A program made the translations under genes and the position numbers. The notes under the pieces were generated by a model, which saw only the letters and a program-made list of their open reading frames with translations, did not search any database and was not told the DNA's origin. From Rhodospirillales bacterium (GTDB taxonomy: Bacteria > Pseudomonadota > Alphaproteobacteria > Rhodospirillales > JAOUPW01), in the NCBI GenBank assembly GCA_029879665.1, contig JAOUPW010000016.1, positions 1-11,568 of the forward strand: a stretch of DNA of 11,568 bases, given 5' to 3'. This document shows positions 5,093 through 11,568 of this stretch, piece after piece (the first letter of the stretch is position 1; every line of letters begins with the position of its first letter).

Positions 5093-7380
5093 GCAACACC
5101 GAAAACAGGGCGGCAACCAATTACCAATGGGTCGGCAAGCGCACGCGCCGTCCCGATGGCGTCGACAAGGTCACCGGCCGCGCGCGCTACGGCGACGACA
5201 TGGTCGCGGCGGGAATGCTGCATGCAAAAATTCTGCGCAGCCCCCATGCCCACGCGAAAATCATTTCCATCGATGTCAGCAAGGCCAAGGCGCTCAAGGG
5301 CGTTAAGGGAATCATCACCAGCGCGGACATTCCCGATCACCCGTTATCGAAACCGCCGTACCCGCCGATCATCAATGATTTGCACGATATCTCGCGTAAT
5401 ATCATGGCGCGGGAAAAGGTATTGTATGACGGACATGCGGTCGCTGCCGTGGCGGCAACCAGCGAGCGGATCGCCCGGGAAGCCTTGAAACTGATTGAAG
5501 TCGAGTATGAGGTGCTGCCCCACGTTCTCGATCCGCGGGAAGCGGCCAAACCGGATGCGCCCATATTGCATGAGGATCAATTTACCTTCGGGGTCGACCC
5601 GGCGCCGGAAAAACCTTCCAACCTGTTTCGCTCCGTTTCGGGGCAGCGCGGCGATATCGAAAAAGGATTTGCCGAAGCCGAGATTGTCGTCGAACGGACA
5701 TTTTCATCCGAGCCCGTGCATCAGGGGTTCATTGAACCTCTTTCCTGCATTGCCAACGCGACGGAAGACGGCGGCGTCGAATTGTGGACCTCGACGCAGG
5801 GGCACTTCGTCGCGCGCGGGCTTTGCGCCCGCCTGTTGAATATGGAGCTGTCGAAAATCCGGGTGACGGCTTCCGAAATCGGCGGCGGGTTCGGCGGCAA
5901 GAATACGATCTACGGTGAGCCGGTGGCGATCCGCTTGTCGCAATTGACCCGCCGTCCGGTTCGGTTGGTGATGTCCAGATCGGAAATATTCCGCGCCAGC
6001 GGCCCGACGGTCGGCAGTTACAGCCGCGTCAGGATCGGCGCAAAAAAAGACGGCGTCATTACCGCCGCCGAAGCCGAAATCTGGTATCAGGCCGGCGCCT
6101 TCAAGGGTGCGCCCGTCGGCCGGGCCCTGGACACCTTTTTTTCCGCCTATTCCATCGAAAACATCAAAACCACCGCCCATGACGTCTGCGTCAACCGGGC
6201 CAAGGCCGCTGCCTACCGGGCGCCCGGCGCGCCGATGGCGGCGTATGCGGCGGAAAGCACCATCAACGACCTTGCCGCCCGGTTGGGGATGGACCGGGTC
6301 GAACTTCGGCTGAAGAATGCGGTCCGCGAAGGGGGCGAAAGCCTGATGGGGGCAAAATACGGTCCCATTGGGATGATCGACGTGCTTGAGAAAGTCCGGA
6401 GCCATGAACATTATTCGGCCCCGCTGGGCCCCAACCAGGGACGCGGGTTTGCGCTCGGTTACTGGTTGCATGGGGGCGGCTTGAGCACCGCCTCGGTCAA
6501 CGTTCAGGACGACGGTACCATCACGATCGCCACCGGCAGTCCGGATATCGGTGGATCGCGTTCTTCCATGCGGGCGATGGCCGCCGAAGAACTGGGAATC
6601 GATCTCGAACGGGTGATCCCCATTATCGCCGACACTTCATCGATCGGCTATAGCCACCTCACCGCCGGAAGCCGCACCACCTATGCAACCGGCATGGCGG
6701 TGATCAATGCCACGCGGGAAGCCATCGACAAGCTGCGGGCGCTGGCCGCGAAAAAATGGGAAATCCCGGTTGAGGAAGTGAATTGGGAAGCCGGTCACGC
6801 CTGCCCCGCGGATACCGCGCGCGGCGACATCAAACCGCTGAGCCTGACGGAACTGGCCGGGATGGCTCCGAAAATGGGCGGCGCAATCGCCGGTCACTCG
6901 GCAATCAACGCTTCCGGGGCAGGCGCGGCCTTCAGCGCCCAACTGGTCGATGTCGAGGTCGATCCCGAAACCGGATTTGTTTCCCCGAAACGCTACACCG
7001 TCTTTCAGGATGTGGGCCGGGCGATTTCCCCGGATTACGTCGAAGGGCAGATTCAGGGCGGTGCGGTTCAGGGAATCGGCTGGGCGCTCAACGAAGAATA
7101 TGTCTATGACGATCAGGCGCGCCTGCAAAATACCGGATTCCTGGATTACCGGATGCCGGTCGCTTCCGATGTTCCGATGATTGAAGCGGTAATGATCGAG
7201 GTGCCCAATCCCAACCATCCCTACGGCGTGCGCGGCGTCGGCGAACCGCCGCTTGTCGCGGCTCCGGCCGCTGTCGCCAGTGCCGTCGAAAACGCCATCG
7301 GCAAACCCCTGAGTTCCCTTCCCCTGTCGCCGCCGAAGGTGTTGAGTGCGTTGGGCCGGGCGCGGGCAGGGGATGATTAA
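5089..7380 (+). CDS. Molybdenum hydroxylase molybdopterin-binding (large) subunit, substrate unknown
   Basis: A 763-residue catalytic subunit. The aldehyde-oxidase a/b hammerhead domain (about 20-140) opens with RPDGVDKVTGRARYGDD; the Mo-pterin-binding domains follow. Landmarks are TSTQ with Q237 (equivalent to the bovine xanthine oxidase Mo-proximal Gln), GGGFGGK at 265-271, AYRAPGAP at 375-382 with R377, and GVRGVGEPP at 713-721 with E719, the expected base catalyst. Thus it should hydroxylate a C-H bond using water. Three positions are unusual. N272 stands where xanthine dehydrogenases have the purine-binding Glu. A378 stands where CO dehydrogenase has the Cu-ligand Cys of AYRCSFR. DIGGSRSS (486-493) replaces the common GQG cofactor loop. 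I have the impression that DIGGSR-type sequences form their own subgroup in soil and marine bacteria. The substrate may be an N-heterocycle, aldehyde or acyl-CoA. A four-base ATGA overlap ties it to the small subunit. Confidence 0.93.
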   Translation: MSNTENRAATNYQWVGKRTRRPDGVDKVTGRARYGDDMVAAGMLHAKILRSPHAHAKIISIDVSKAKALKGVKGIITSADIPDHPLSKPPYPPIINDLHDISRNIMAREKVLYDGHAVAAVAATSERIAREALKLIEVEYEVLPHVLDPREAAKPDAPILHEDQFTFGVDPAPEKPSNLFRSVSGQRGDIEKGFAEAEIVVERTFSSEPVHQGFIEPLSCIANATEDGGVELWTSTQGHFVARGLCARLLNMELSKIRVTASEIGGGFGGKNTIYGEPVAIRLSQLTRRPVRLVMSRSEIFRASGPTVGSYSRVRIGAKKDGVITAAEAEIWYQAGAFKGAPVGRALDTFFSAYSIENIKTTAHDVCVNRAKAAAYRAPGAPMAAYAAESTINDLAARLGMDRVELRLKNAVREGGESLMGAKYGPIGMIDVLEKVRSHEHYSAPLGPNQGRGFALGYWLHGGGLSTASVNVQDDGTITIATGSPDIGGSRSSMRAMAAEELGIDLERVIPIIADTSSIGYSHLTAGSRTTYATGMAVINATREAIDKLRALAAKKWEIPVEEVNWEAGHACPADTARGDIKPLSLTELAGMAPKMGGAIAGHSAINASGAGAAFSAQLVDVEVDPETGFVSPKRYTVFQDVGRAISPDYVEGQIQGGAVQGIGWALNEEYVYDDQARLQNTGFLDYRMPVASDVPMIEAVMIEVPNPNHPYGVRGVGEPPLVAAPAAVASAVENAIGKPLSSLPLSPPKVLSALGRARAGDD

Positions 7381-7482
7381 AGCCGCTTAGGACTTTAAGC
7401 GATCCTCCGCCGCATCTTTCCGCCCGCCGTGCAGATGACCGGGTCAATCAAACTTGCGGGTCAAACCGTGCCGGCCGTTTAA

Positions 7483-7531
7483 ATCCAGTTGCTTCGTGAT
7501 CATCTTGCCGGTGATCGCGAAGCAACTGGAT
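7483..7531. repeat. Long inverted repeat with 20-bp arms and 9-base loop
   Basis: The left arm, 7483-7502 (ATCCAGTTGCTTCG...), pairs with the right arm, 7512-7531 (...CGAAGCAACTGGAT), over 20 positions. The single non-Watson-Crick pair is T7497·G7517. The loop TCTTGCCGG is nine bases. The RNA would form a very stable hairpin about 100 bases after the large-subunit stop. No T tract follows on either side, so it is not a standard intrinsic terminator. It may stabilise or end the upstream transcript with help, or be a small mobile palindromic element. The structure is certain; its role is not. Confidence 0.75.
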
Positions 7532-7788
7532 GCAATGTTCATGGCCGGAGGTCTGCGCCGACAGCCCGGCTTGCTGCAATTGCACATCGGCCTTTGCAAT
7601 CCCACCGCAATATTTTGGGCGAATGAAATGGCCTGTTTCAGGGCGTAATACCCATACGAATATTAGGAATTCTAAAAAATTCTTTTCAATCCGAAGTTGT
7701 TATGGCAGCGTTACAAGCGATCTAAAGTTGATCAGGCGGCGAAAAGAATTTCAGGCTAGCCTTCGCGAAGAAATTCGGTCGATAAAAA

Positions 7789-7819
7789 CTAAATGATTTA
7801 GGGGGATTAATTCATTTAG
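7789..7819. repeat. Inverted repeat CTAAATGA...TCATTTAG upstream of the ABC operon
   Basis: Perfect eight-base arms at 7789-7796 and 7812-7819 are separated by 15 bases containing a G5 run. The centre-to-centre distance is 23 bases, roughly two DNA helical turns, which would suit a dimeric or tetrameric regulator. It lies about 140 bases before the ATPase start, in the region where the promoter is expected. Treat as an operator candidate only. Confidence 0.35.
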
Positions 7820-7959
7820 CATCCAAGGCCAAAGCAATTAACCACGCTGATTAGGTTATGAGAGTGGGCCGGCGGCCTCAACTCATTGGCGCATCTAAAC
7901 ATACCGACAATATAAACAGGTTGTTTGCAATGTACAGGCAGCTTAGGGGTGGGGAGCGT

Positions 7960-8757
7960 ATGATAATAGAAGCCAAAAAAAACAAGGAAAGCGCGTCATC
8001 TGATTCCGGCGCAATCGTAATTGCGGCTCAGAATCTATCCAAAAAATTCGGTGAGCATGTAACCGCGCTGGACGGTGCGAATTTCGAGATCAAGGCAGGG
8101 GAGTTCATTTCTCTCGTCGGTCCGAGCGGCTGCGGTAAATCCACGATGTTAAGGCTCGTGGCCGGTTTGATCGAAAAGACCACCGGCGAAATGATCGTCA
8201 ATGGTGAAGTTGTCTCGAAGCCCAGAACGGATGTCGGGATGATGTTTCAGAAAGCGGTGTTGTTGGATTGGCGTACCGCTTTGGAAAACGTGTTGCTGCC
8301 AATTGAAATCAGGCGAAAAATTACCCAGGAAGATAAACAGCAGGCGATCGATGCCTTGGATCTTGTGGGCCTGAAAGGCTTTGAGTTTCATTTTCCAAAG
8401 CAGTTGTCGGGCGGTATGCAGCAACGGGTGGCGTTGGCGAGACTCGTCCTGACCGGCGCTAAAATCATGCTAATGGACGAACCCTTCGGTGCTTTGGATG
8501 AATTTACCCGGGAGCGGTTGAATGTTGAGTTGCTGCGTATTATTGGCGAGTTGAGCGCAACCACCTTGTTTGTCACCCACAATATCCAGGAGGCAATCTT
8601 TCTGGCCGACCGCGTTATGGTCATGACGCCCCGGCCGGGCCGAATAGCCAAGGTTATCGATGTCGGTTTGAAAAAGCCACGCGATATTTCTATCCAGACG
8701 AGTCATGAATTTAACGTCCTTGTCGAACAGGTTCGAGACGTGTTCGGAGAACATTGA
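7960..8757 (+). CDS. ABC transporter ATPase, NitT/TauT (SsuB/TauB-like) family
   Basis: A 265-residue nucleotide-binding subunit that powers import by ATP hydrolysis at the inner membrane. It has Walker A GPSGCGKST at residues 54-62, the Q-loop MMFQKAVLLDW with Q97, signature LSGGMQQR at 149-156, Walker B IMLMDEP with D173/E174, the D-loop GALD, and the switch His of VTHN (H207). The QKAVLLDWRTALENVLLP stretch is typical of nitrate/taurine/aliphatic-sulfonate-type importers. I chose ATG 7960 because AGGGG and GGGGAG lie just upstream and it gives the family's usual length. The frame stays open upstream to ATGs at 7930 and 7858, which have poor ribosome sites and add unlike residues. It is the first gene of the importer operon, ending two bases before the permease start. 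Codon use is slightly more AT-rich than in the hydroxylase genes. All catalytic residues are intact. Confidence 0.92.
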   Translation: MIIEAKKNKESASSDSGAIVIAAQNLSKKFGEHVTALDGANFEIKAGEFISLVGPSGCGKSTMLRLVAGLIEKTTGEMIVNGEVVSKPRTDVGMMFQKAVLLDWRTALENVLLPIEIRRKITQEDKQQAIDALDLVGLKGFEFHFPKQLSGGMQQRVALARLVLTGAKIMLMDEPFGALDEFTRERLNVELLRIIGELSATTLFVTHNIQEAIFLADRVMVMTPRPGRIAKVIDVGLKKPRDISIQTSHEFNVLVEQVRDVFGEH

Positions 8758-8759
8758 TC

Positions 8760-9605
8760 ATGTCTTACGCGACAACGGAACAAACCAAAAAGTTAAATCT
8801 GACGAAGACACTGCCGTTCCATCTTCTGATATTCGCGCTGTTGATGTTGCTATGGGAAATGATCAATCGTCTGGGAATCGCCGACGATCTTGTCGCGCCG
8901 CGGCCGACGGATATCGTGATGGCCATGGCCGACATATTCTTCATCGATCAGACCGTCTGGCATCACCTGGCGTCGACGTTCGCCAAGGCGCTGCTCGGCG
9001 CCTTTATCGGTACCCTCATCGGCATGGGATTGGCGATCACGGCGGTGCTGAACGAAACCTTCCGAAAATACATCAAGCCCTGGATCATCCTGATGGAAGC
9101 CACGCCGCGGATCGCCGTCGGCCCTATTTTCGTCGCCTTGCTCGGCTTCGGTATGAGTTCGGCGGTGGCGTTGGCGGCCCTGGTCGCGTTTTTTGGCCCC
9201 TTCGTGAATACCTACCAAGGGCTGATGGACGTCGACCACGAGGAGGAAGAGCTCTTTCGTTCCCTGGGCGCCTCGAAATTTCAGACCTTCCGGAAGCTGC
9301 GGTTGCCGACGGCGATGCCTTTGATCTCGGCGGGGTGGAAGCTGGCGGCGGCCTCGGCCTTCAGCGGCGCGCTGGTGGCGGAATTCATCCAGGCCAGCGA
9401 AGGCATGGGGGTCCTGATTTCCCAATATGTAACCATGCTGACGATGCACTACGCCTTCGCGGCGCTGCTGTCGGTTACTTTGTTCGGATACATTCTGTTC
9501 AAGATTATGGAATATGTAGATTATCGGATCATTTTCTGGCGGGACGACCAGTTGATGTACTCAATCAGCGAGAAAAAACGGAATAAAATGAGGGCGCCGG
9601 CATGA
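8760..9605 (+). CDS. ABC transporter permease 1, NitT/TauT (BPD_transp_1) family
   Basis: A 281-residue inner-membrane protein with about six helices. It carries a binding-protein-dependent transport domain whose cytoplasmic EAA loop, ELFRSLGASKFQTFRKLRLP (about 164-183), docks onto the ATPase. HLLIFALLMLLWEM (21-34) is the first helix. ATG 8760 is preceded by GGAGA at 8746-8750, nine bases upstream. A TTG at 8754 is also in frame but too close to that site. The gene follows the ATPase stop by two bases, and its own stop overlaps the next start as ATGA. Together with the second permease it would form a heterodimeric channel. It is the first of two clearly different permeases; many NitT/TauT systems use a single homodimeric one. 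The ligand is unknown. Confidence 0.9.
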   Translation: MSYATTEQTKKLNLTKTLPFHLLIFALLMLLWEMINRLGIADDLVAPRPTDIVMAMADIFFIDQTVWHHLASTFAKALLGAFIGTLIGMGLAITAVLNETFRKYIKPWIILMEATPRIAVGPIFVALLGFGMSSAVALAALVAFFGPFVNTYQGLMDVDHEEEELFRSLGASKFQTFRKLRLPTAMPLISAGWKLAAASAFSGALVAEFIQASEGMGVLISQYVTMLTMHYAFAALLSVTLFGYILFKIMEYVDYRIIFWRDDQLMYSISEKKRNKMRAPA

Positions 9606-10411
9606 AAATAGTCAGCGGAATCGTCTCATTCCTGAAATATGCCCTAAGCTTTATCATTGTCCTGGGCACGTGGGAACTTTATGCCGCCTACGGTGGTTTA
9701 AACGAGCTGTTTTTGCCTCGTCCAAGCAAAATCGGGTTAAAGCTTTATGACATGTTCATCGAAACGGGCATGATCTACTATCATTTCTTCGTCACCCTTC
9801 TGGAAATGGCCATCGGTTTTCTCATCGGCGTTACCATCGGCGTTTCCCTGGCGGTTGCGGCGGCGTTCAGCCCTCGGTTCCGGCGCTATATCGCGCCCTA
9901 CGCGGTGGTCTTCAACGTCACGCCTGGCATCGCCGTGTTGCCGCTGATCATCGCCTGGTTCGGCTTTGGGTGGAGCTCGAAAATCGCTCTGGCGACGCTG
10001 GTCTGCTTTTTCCCGCCGTTTATCAATACGTTGACCGGCCTGCTGAAATCGGACGATGAAGCGATCGAGCTGTTTCAAACCCTAGGCGCGACACAATCGC
10101 AATATTTCTGGAAACAGCAGCTGCCCAACGCCTTGCCGGAAATCTTCGCCGGCCTCAAGCTGGCGATCACGACGGCGCTGCTGGGCACCATCGTGGCTCA
10201 GTTCGGTTCTGCGTCCGAAGGCGTCGGCATCCTCATGCAGCGATTTGCCTTCCGCCTGGATATGGCGGGGTCGTTCGCATCATTGGTGACGATGTCGATC
10301 ATGGGGCTGATGGTTTTCACCCTGGCGGAGTTTTTGGACAGGCACATCGTTTTCTGGCGCAACCTCGACGGTTTAGAGCGGGTGTCGCGCCAACGCGCCA
10401 AAAAGGGCTGA
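9602..10411 (+). CDS. ABC transporter permease 2, NitT/TauT (BPD_transp_1) family
   Basis: A 269-residue inner-membrane permease with about six helices. Its EAA loop, ELFQTLGATQSQYFWKQQLP (about 156-175), matches the position of the loop in the first permease. The two share the FLPRPSKI / VAPRPTDI N-terminal pattern and overall layout, but they differ at most positions, so they look like old paralogues rather than a recent duplication. The start overlaps the previous stop (ATGA), with GAGGG about eight bases upstream inside the preceding gene, which implies translational coupling. It presumably pairs with permease 1 around the translocation path, each contacting one copy of the ATPase. After its stop a 154-base gap separates it from the binding-protein gene. 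Function at the family level is secure; the transported compound is not indicated by sequence. Confidence 0.9.
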   Translation: MKIVSGIVSFLKYALSFIIVLGTWELYAAYGGLNELFLPRPSKIGLKLYDMFIETGMIYYHFFVTLLEMAIGFLIGVTIGVSLAVAAAFSPRFRRYIAPYAVVFNVTPGIAVLPLIIAWFGFGWSSKIALATLVCFFPPFINTLTGLLKSDDEAIELFQTLGATQSQYFWKQQLPNALPEIFAGLKLAITTALLGTIVAQFGSASEGVGILMQRFAFRLDMAGSFASLVTMSIMGLMVFTLAEFLDRHIVFWRNLDGLERVSRQRAKKG

Positions 10412-10565
10412 TCCGGCAAGCGCGGATATTTCAACACGTTATGGTGTTAAGGTAAAAATTGCGCAACCCTAGAGATTATCGCAACGTCATGCTAAGGTTT
10501 TCGGCGAAAACATAAAAAAAATATAAAACACGTAATCAGCTATTCGAGGGTCAAAGGAGGCAAAC
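10412..10565 (+). promoter_or_regulatory. Leader of the binding-protein gene with hairpins and consensus ribosome site
   Basis: This gap holds AACAC/GTGTT (about 10434-10449), the 8-base palindrome TTGCGCAA (10459-10466) and the hairpin GTTTTC-GGC-GAAAAC (10497-10511). An A-rich stretch with TATAAA at 10522-10527 follows; it could be a -10 box, but no good -35 lies 16-18 bases before it. AAAGGAGG at 10553-10560, five bases before the ATG, is essentially the full anti-SD complement. Such an arrangement suits high expression of a periplasmic binding protein, either from an extra promoter or from a processed, stabilised transcript end. Confidence 0.45.
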
Positions 10566-11568
10566 ATGTTAAAAAAATTACTGGCAGTATCTCTACTGGC
10601 GGCGTCGTTGGCGCCGCTTTCGGCCGCGGCCGCGGGCAAGCTGGACAAGATCACGATTATCCAGCCGTCTTATCCGTCGATGATCTTCTGGCCGTCCCAT
10701 ATCAGCCGCCAATTGGGATTCTACGAGCAGCAAGGCGTCGATCCCACCTATCTGGACGGCGACACCACCGTTCCCTATCAGGCATTTTTGCTAAACGGCC
10801 AAGTCGATTTCGCCATGCTTGATGGACCGCAAACCTTTCAAGGGGCGGCTCAAAGCATGGAGCTGAAGACCGTTTATTCGGTTCACAGTTCGGCGCCGGA
10901 AGGCGTTTACGTTTCGAACACGAGCCCGTTGAAATCCGTAACCGAACTGAAAGGTAAAATAGTTGGTTTAGCTTCGGATCGTGATCTTGCGACCCTGAAA
11001 GTTTTCATGGCCCATGCAAAGTCGAACATCGACGGCATCAAAACCGTTGTCGTTGGCGATGCCGGCCCGACCTTGGCCAACGTCTTTCTCAAGAACACGG
11101 CGGCCGCCTTCGCAGGTTCGATCTCGGATTTGGCCGCGCTTGCCGCCAAGGGCGTGACCATCCGTGACATCACCCCGCCATCGGCAAAATTGGCTCCGGC
11201 CAACACCTATGCGGTCAATGGCAAGACGATGATGAAAAATTACGACAAATATTGCCGTTTCCTGCGTGCATATTCCATGGGCGTACATGTCGGCGCTTAT
11301 AACCTCAACATCATCAAGGCCATGTCGAAGCGGAAAGACGGCGCTCCCCACCAGTGGGAGGTCGAGTCGGTCGGCGATGCCTATCTCGCCGCCGTCGCCA
11401 AGCTGCAATTGCCGCCGAAAAAGACTCCGATGTATGGCCTTGTCGATGAGGCGGCATGGGTATCGGTGAACAACGATATGAAGTTGATCGGCGAAGTAAA
11501 CAAGGACTTCCCGACCGCCGCGTATCTGTCCCACGTGTTCGAAGGTTGCGCCAACGACTTTGATCGTC
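10566..11568 (+). CDS. Periplasmic substrate-binding protein, NMT1/THI5-like (NitT/TauT family), C-terminus beyond window
   Basis: The frame is open from ATG 10566 to the right edge, giving 334 residues with no stop. Residues 1-23 are a Sec signal peptide: MLKK, a hydrophobic Leu/Ala core, then SAAAA before G24. The mature protein starts with a strand (KITIIQPSYP) and MIFWPSHISRQLGFYEQQGV (39-58), the usual first helix of NMT1/SsuA-type proteins, where the ligand-specific molecule approaches the cleft. LNGQVDFAML (76-85) and SVTELKGKIVGLASD (124-138) are further family landmarks. It should capture the ligand in the periplasm and deliver it to the two permeases. Y36, F41 and W42 could stack against an aromatic ring, but this is inference. 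Relatives bind sulfonates, nitrate, pyrimidine precursors, riboflavin or phthalate, so the ligand cannot be assigned. A perfect ribosome site suggests abundant synthesis. The length so far is already near the family norm, so only a short C-terminus is missing. Confidence 0.9.
   Translation, partial: MLKKLLAVSLLAASLAPLSAAAAGKLDKITIIQPSYPSMIFWPSHISRQLGFYEQQGVDPTYLDGDTTVPYQAFLLNGQVDFAMLDGPQTFQGAAQSMELKTVYSVHSSAPEGVYVSNTSPLKSVTELKGKIVGLASDRDLATLKVFMAHAKSNIDGIKTVVVGDAGPTLANVFLKNTAAAFAGSISDLAALAAKGVTIRDITPPSAKLAPANTYAVNGKTMMKNYDKYCRFLRAYSMGVHVGAYNLNIIKAMSKRKDGAPHQWEVESVGDAYLAAVAKLQLPPKKTPMYGLVDEAAWVSVNNDMKLIGEVNKDFPTAAYLSHVFEGCANDFDR

Larger units (their letters stand above)
7381..7959. other. Gene-poor spacer between hydroxylase operon and ABC importer
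   Basis: About 580 bases with no credible gene. Two short plus-strand frames (7454-7648 and 7530-7796) lack ribosome sites and recognisable sequence. Directly after the large-subunit stop is a small hairpin, CGCTTA/TAAGCG (7384-7401), without a T run. Next comes the long inverted repeat at 7483-7531, then the 10-base palindromes TGCAATTGCA (7575-7584) and CTTCGCGAAG (7761-7770), and an inverted repeat at 7789-7819. From about 7640 the sequence is visibly richer in A and T than the flanks, as expected of a promoter region or acquired DNA. TATAAA near 7911 is a possible -10 box for the importer, with no good -35. I recognise no insertion-sequence remnant. Confidence 0.5.

Noticed and set aside
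5704..6471. A 255-codon minus-strand open frame
   Set aside because: Antisense to the intact molybdopterin subunit, whose motifs are clear; no family pattern in the reverse translation.
3741..7380. Annotation as aerobic CO dehydrogenase coxMSL
   Set aside because: Gene order matches, but the large subunit lacks the Cys of AYRCSFR (A378 here), so CO oxidation is not supported and cox symbols were withheld.
7384..7401. CGCTTA/TAAGCG hairpin as a terminator of the hydroxylase operon
   Set aside because: The stem is only six pairs and is followed by ATCCTCCG, not a T tract.
7401..7412. TCCTCCGC as an attachment-site copy of the tRNA-Met 3' end
   Set aside because: Only eight bases match and the flanks differ from the tRNA; chance occurrence is likely in GC-rich DNA.
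7454..7796. Short frames in the spacer (64 and 88 codons) as small genes, or a decayed transposase
   Set aside because: No ribosome site and no recognisable sequence; part of their apparent coding comes from the inverted repeat. No transposase motifs or target-site duplication seen.
8705..9586. A 293-codon plus-strand frame overlapping permease 1
   Set aside because: Out-of-frame shadow; the true frame has membrane helices and the EAA loop, whereas this one is Arg/Gly-rich.
1..11568. CRISPR array or other tandem repeat system
   Set aside because: No regularly spaced direct repeats were seen; all repeats found are single inverted repeats.

Overview
The window looks like a GC-rich alphaproteobacterial chromosome. 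The tRNA-Met(CAU), with its G1·U72 pair and encoded CCA, matches the form I remember from Alphaproteobacteria. Codon use is strongly GC-ending, and Shine-Dalgarno (SD) sites are well formed. The genus cannot be told from the sequence alone.

Left part, 1-3300: two minus-strand genes, an FSR-type MFS exporter followed by a phytoene-dehydrogenase-like FAD oxidoreductase that runs off the left edge. They are read away from a plus-strand AcuI/YhdH-type acrylyl-CoA reductase across a 175-base divergent spacer. A hairpin terminator closes acuI. An elongator tRNA-Met follows with its own TTGACA-type promoter and its own terminator.

Middle part, 3741-7380: three overlapping plus-strand genes in the order FAD subunit, [2Fe-2S] subunit, molybdopterin subunit (the coxMSL order). 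They encode a cytoplasmic molybdenum hydroxylase of the xanthine oxidase family. The large subunit keeps the catalytic Glu (E719), the Mo-proximal Gln (Q237) and an active-site Arg (R377). It lacks the AYRCSFR Cys of true CO dehydrogenase and the purine-binding Glu of xanthine dehydrogenase, so its substrate is unknown. The leader carries competing inverted repeats.

Right part, 7960-11568: after a gene-poor, AT-richer spacer of about 580 bases with a 20-bp-arm inverted repeat, there is a NitT/TauT-type ABC importer. It has an ATPase, two different permeases in overlapping frames, then a secreted NMT1/THI5-like binding protein with a very strong ribosome binding site, cut off by the right edge.

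The simplest reading is that the importer brings in a small, perhaps aromatic or heterocyclic, compound and the molybdenum hydroxylase oxidises it inside the cell. This rests on gene proximity only. No regulator, cofactor-insertion gene (XdhC/CoxF type) or downstream catabolic gene is visible. Both edge genes (1-843 minus and 10566-11568 plus) are real but incomplete.
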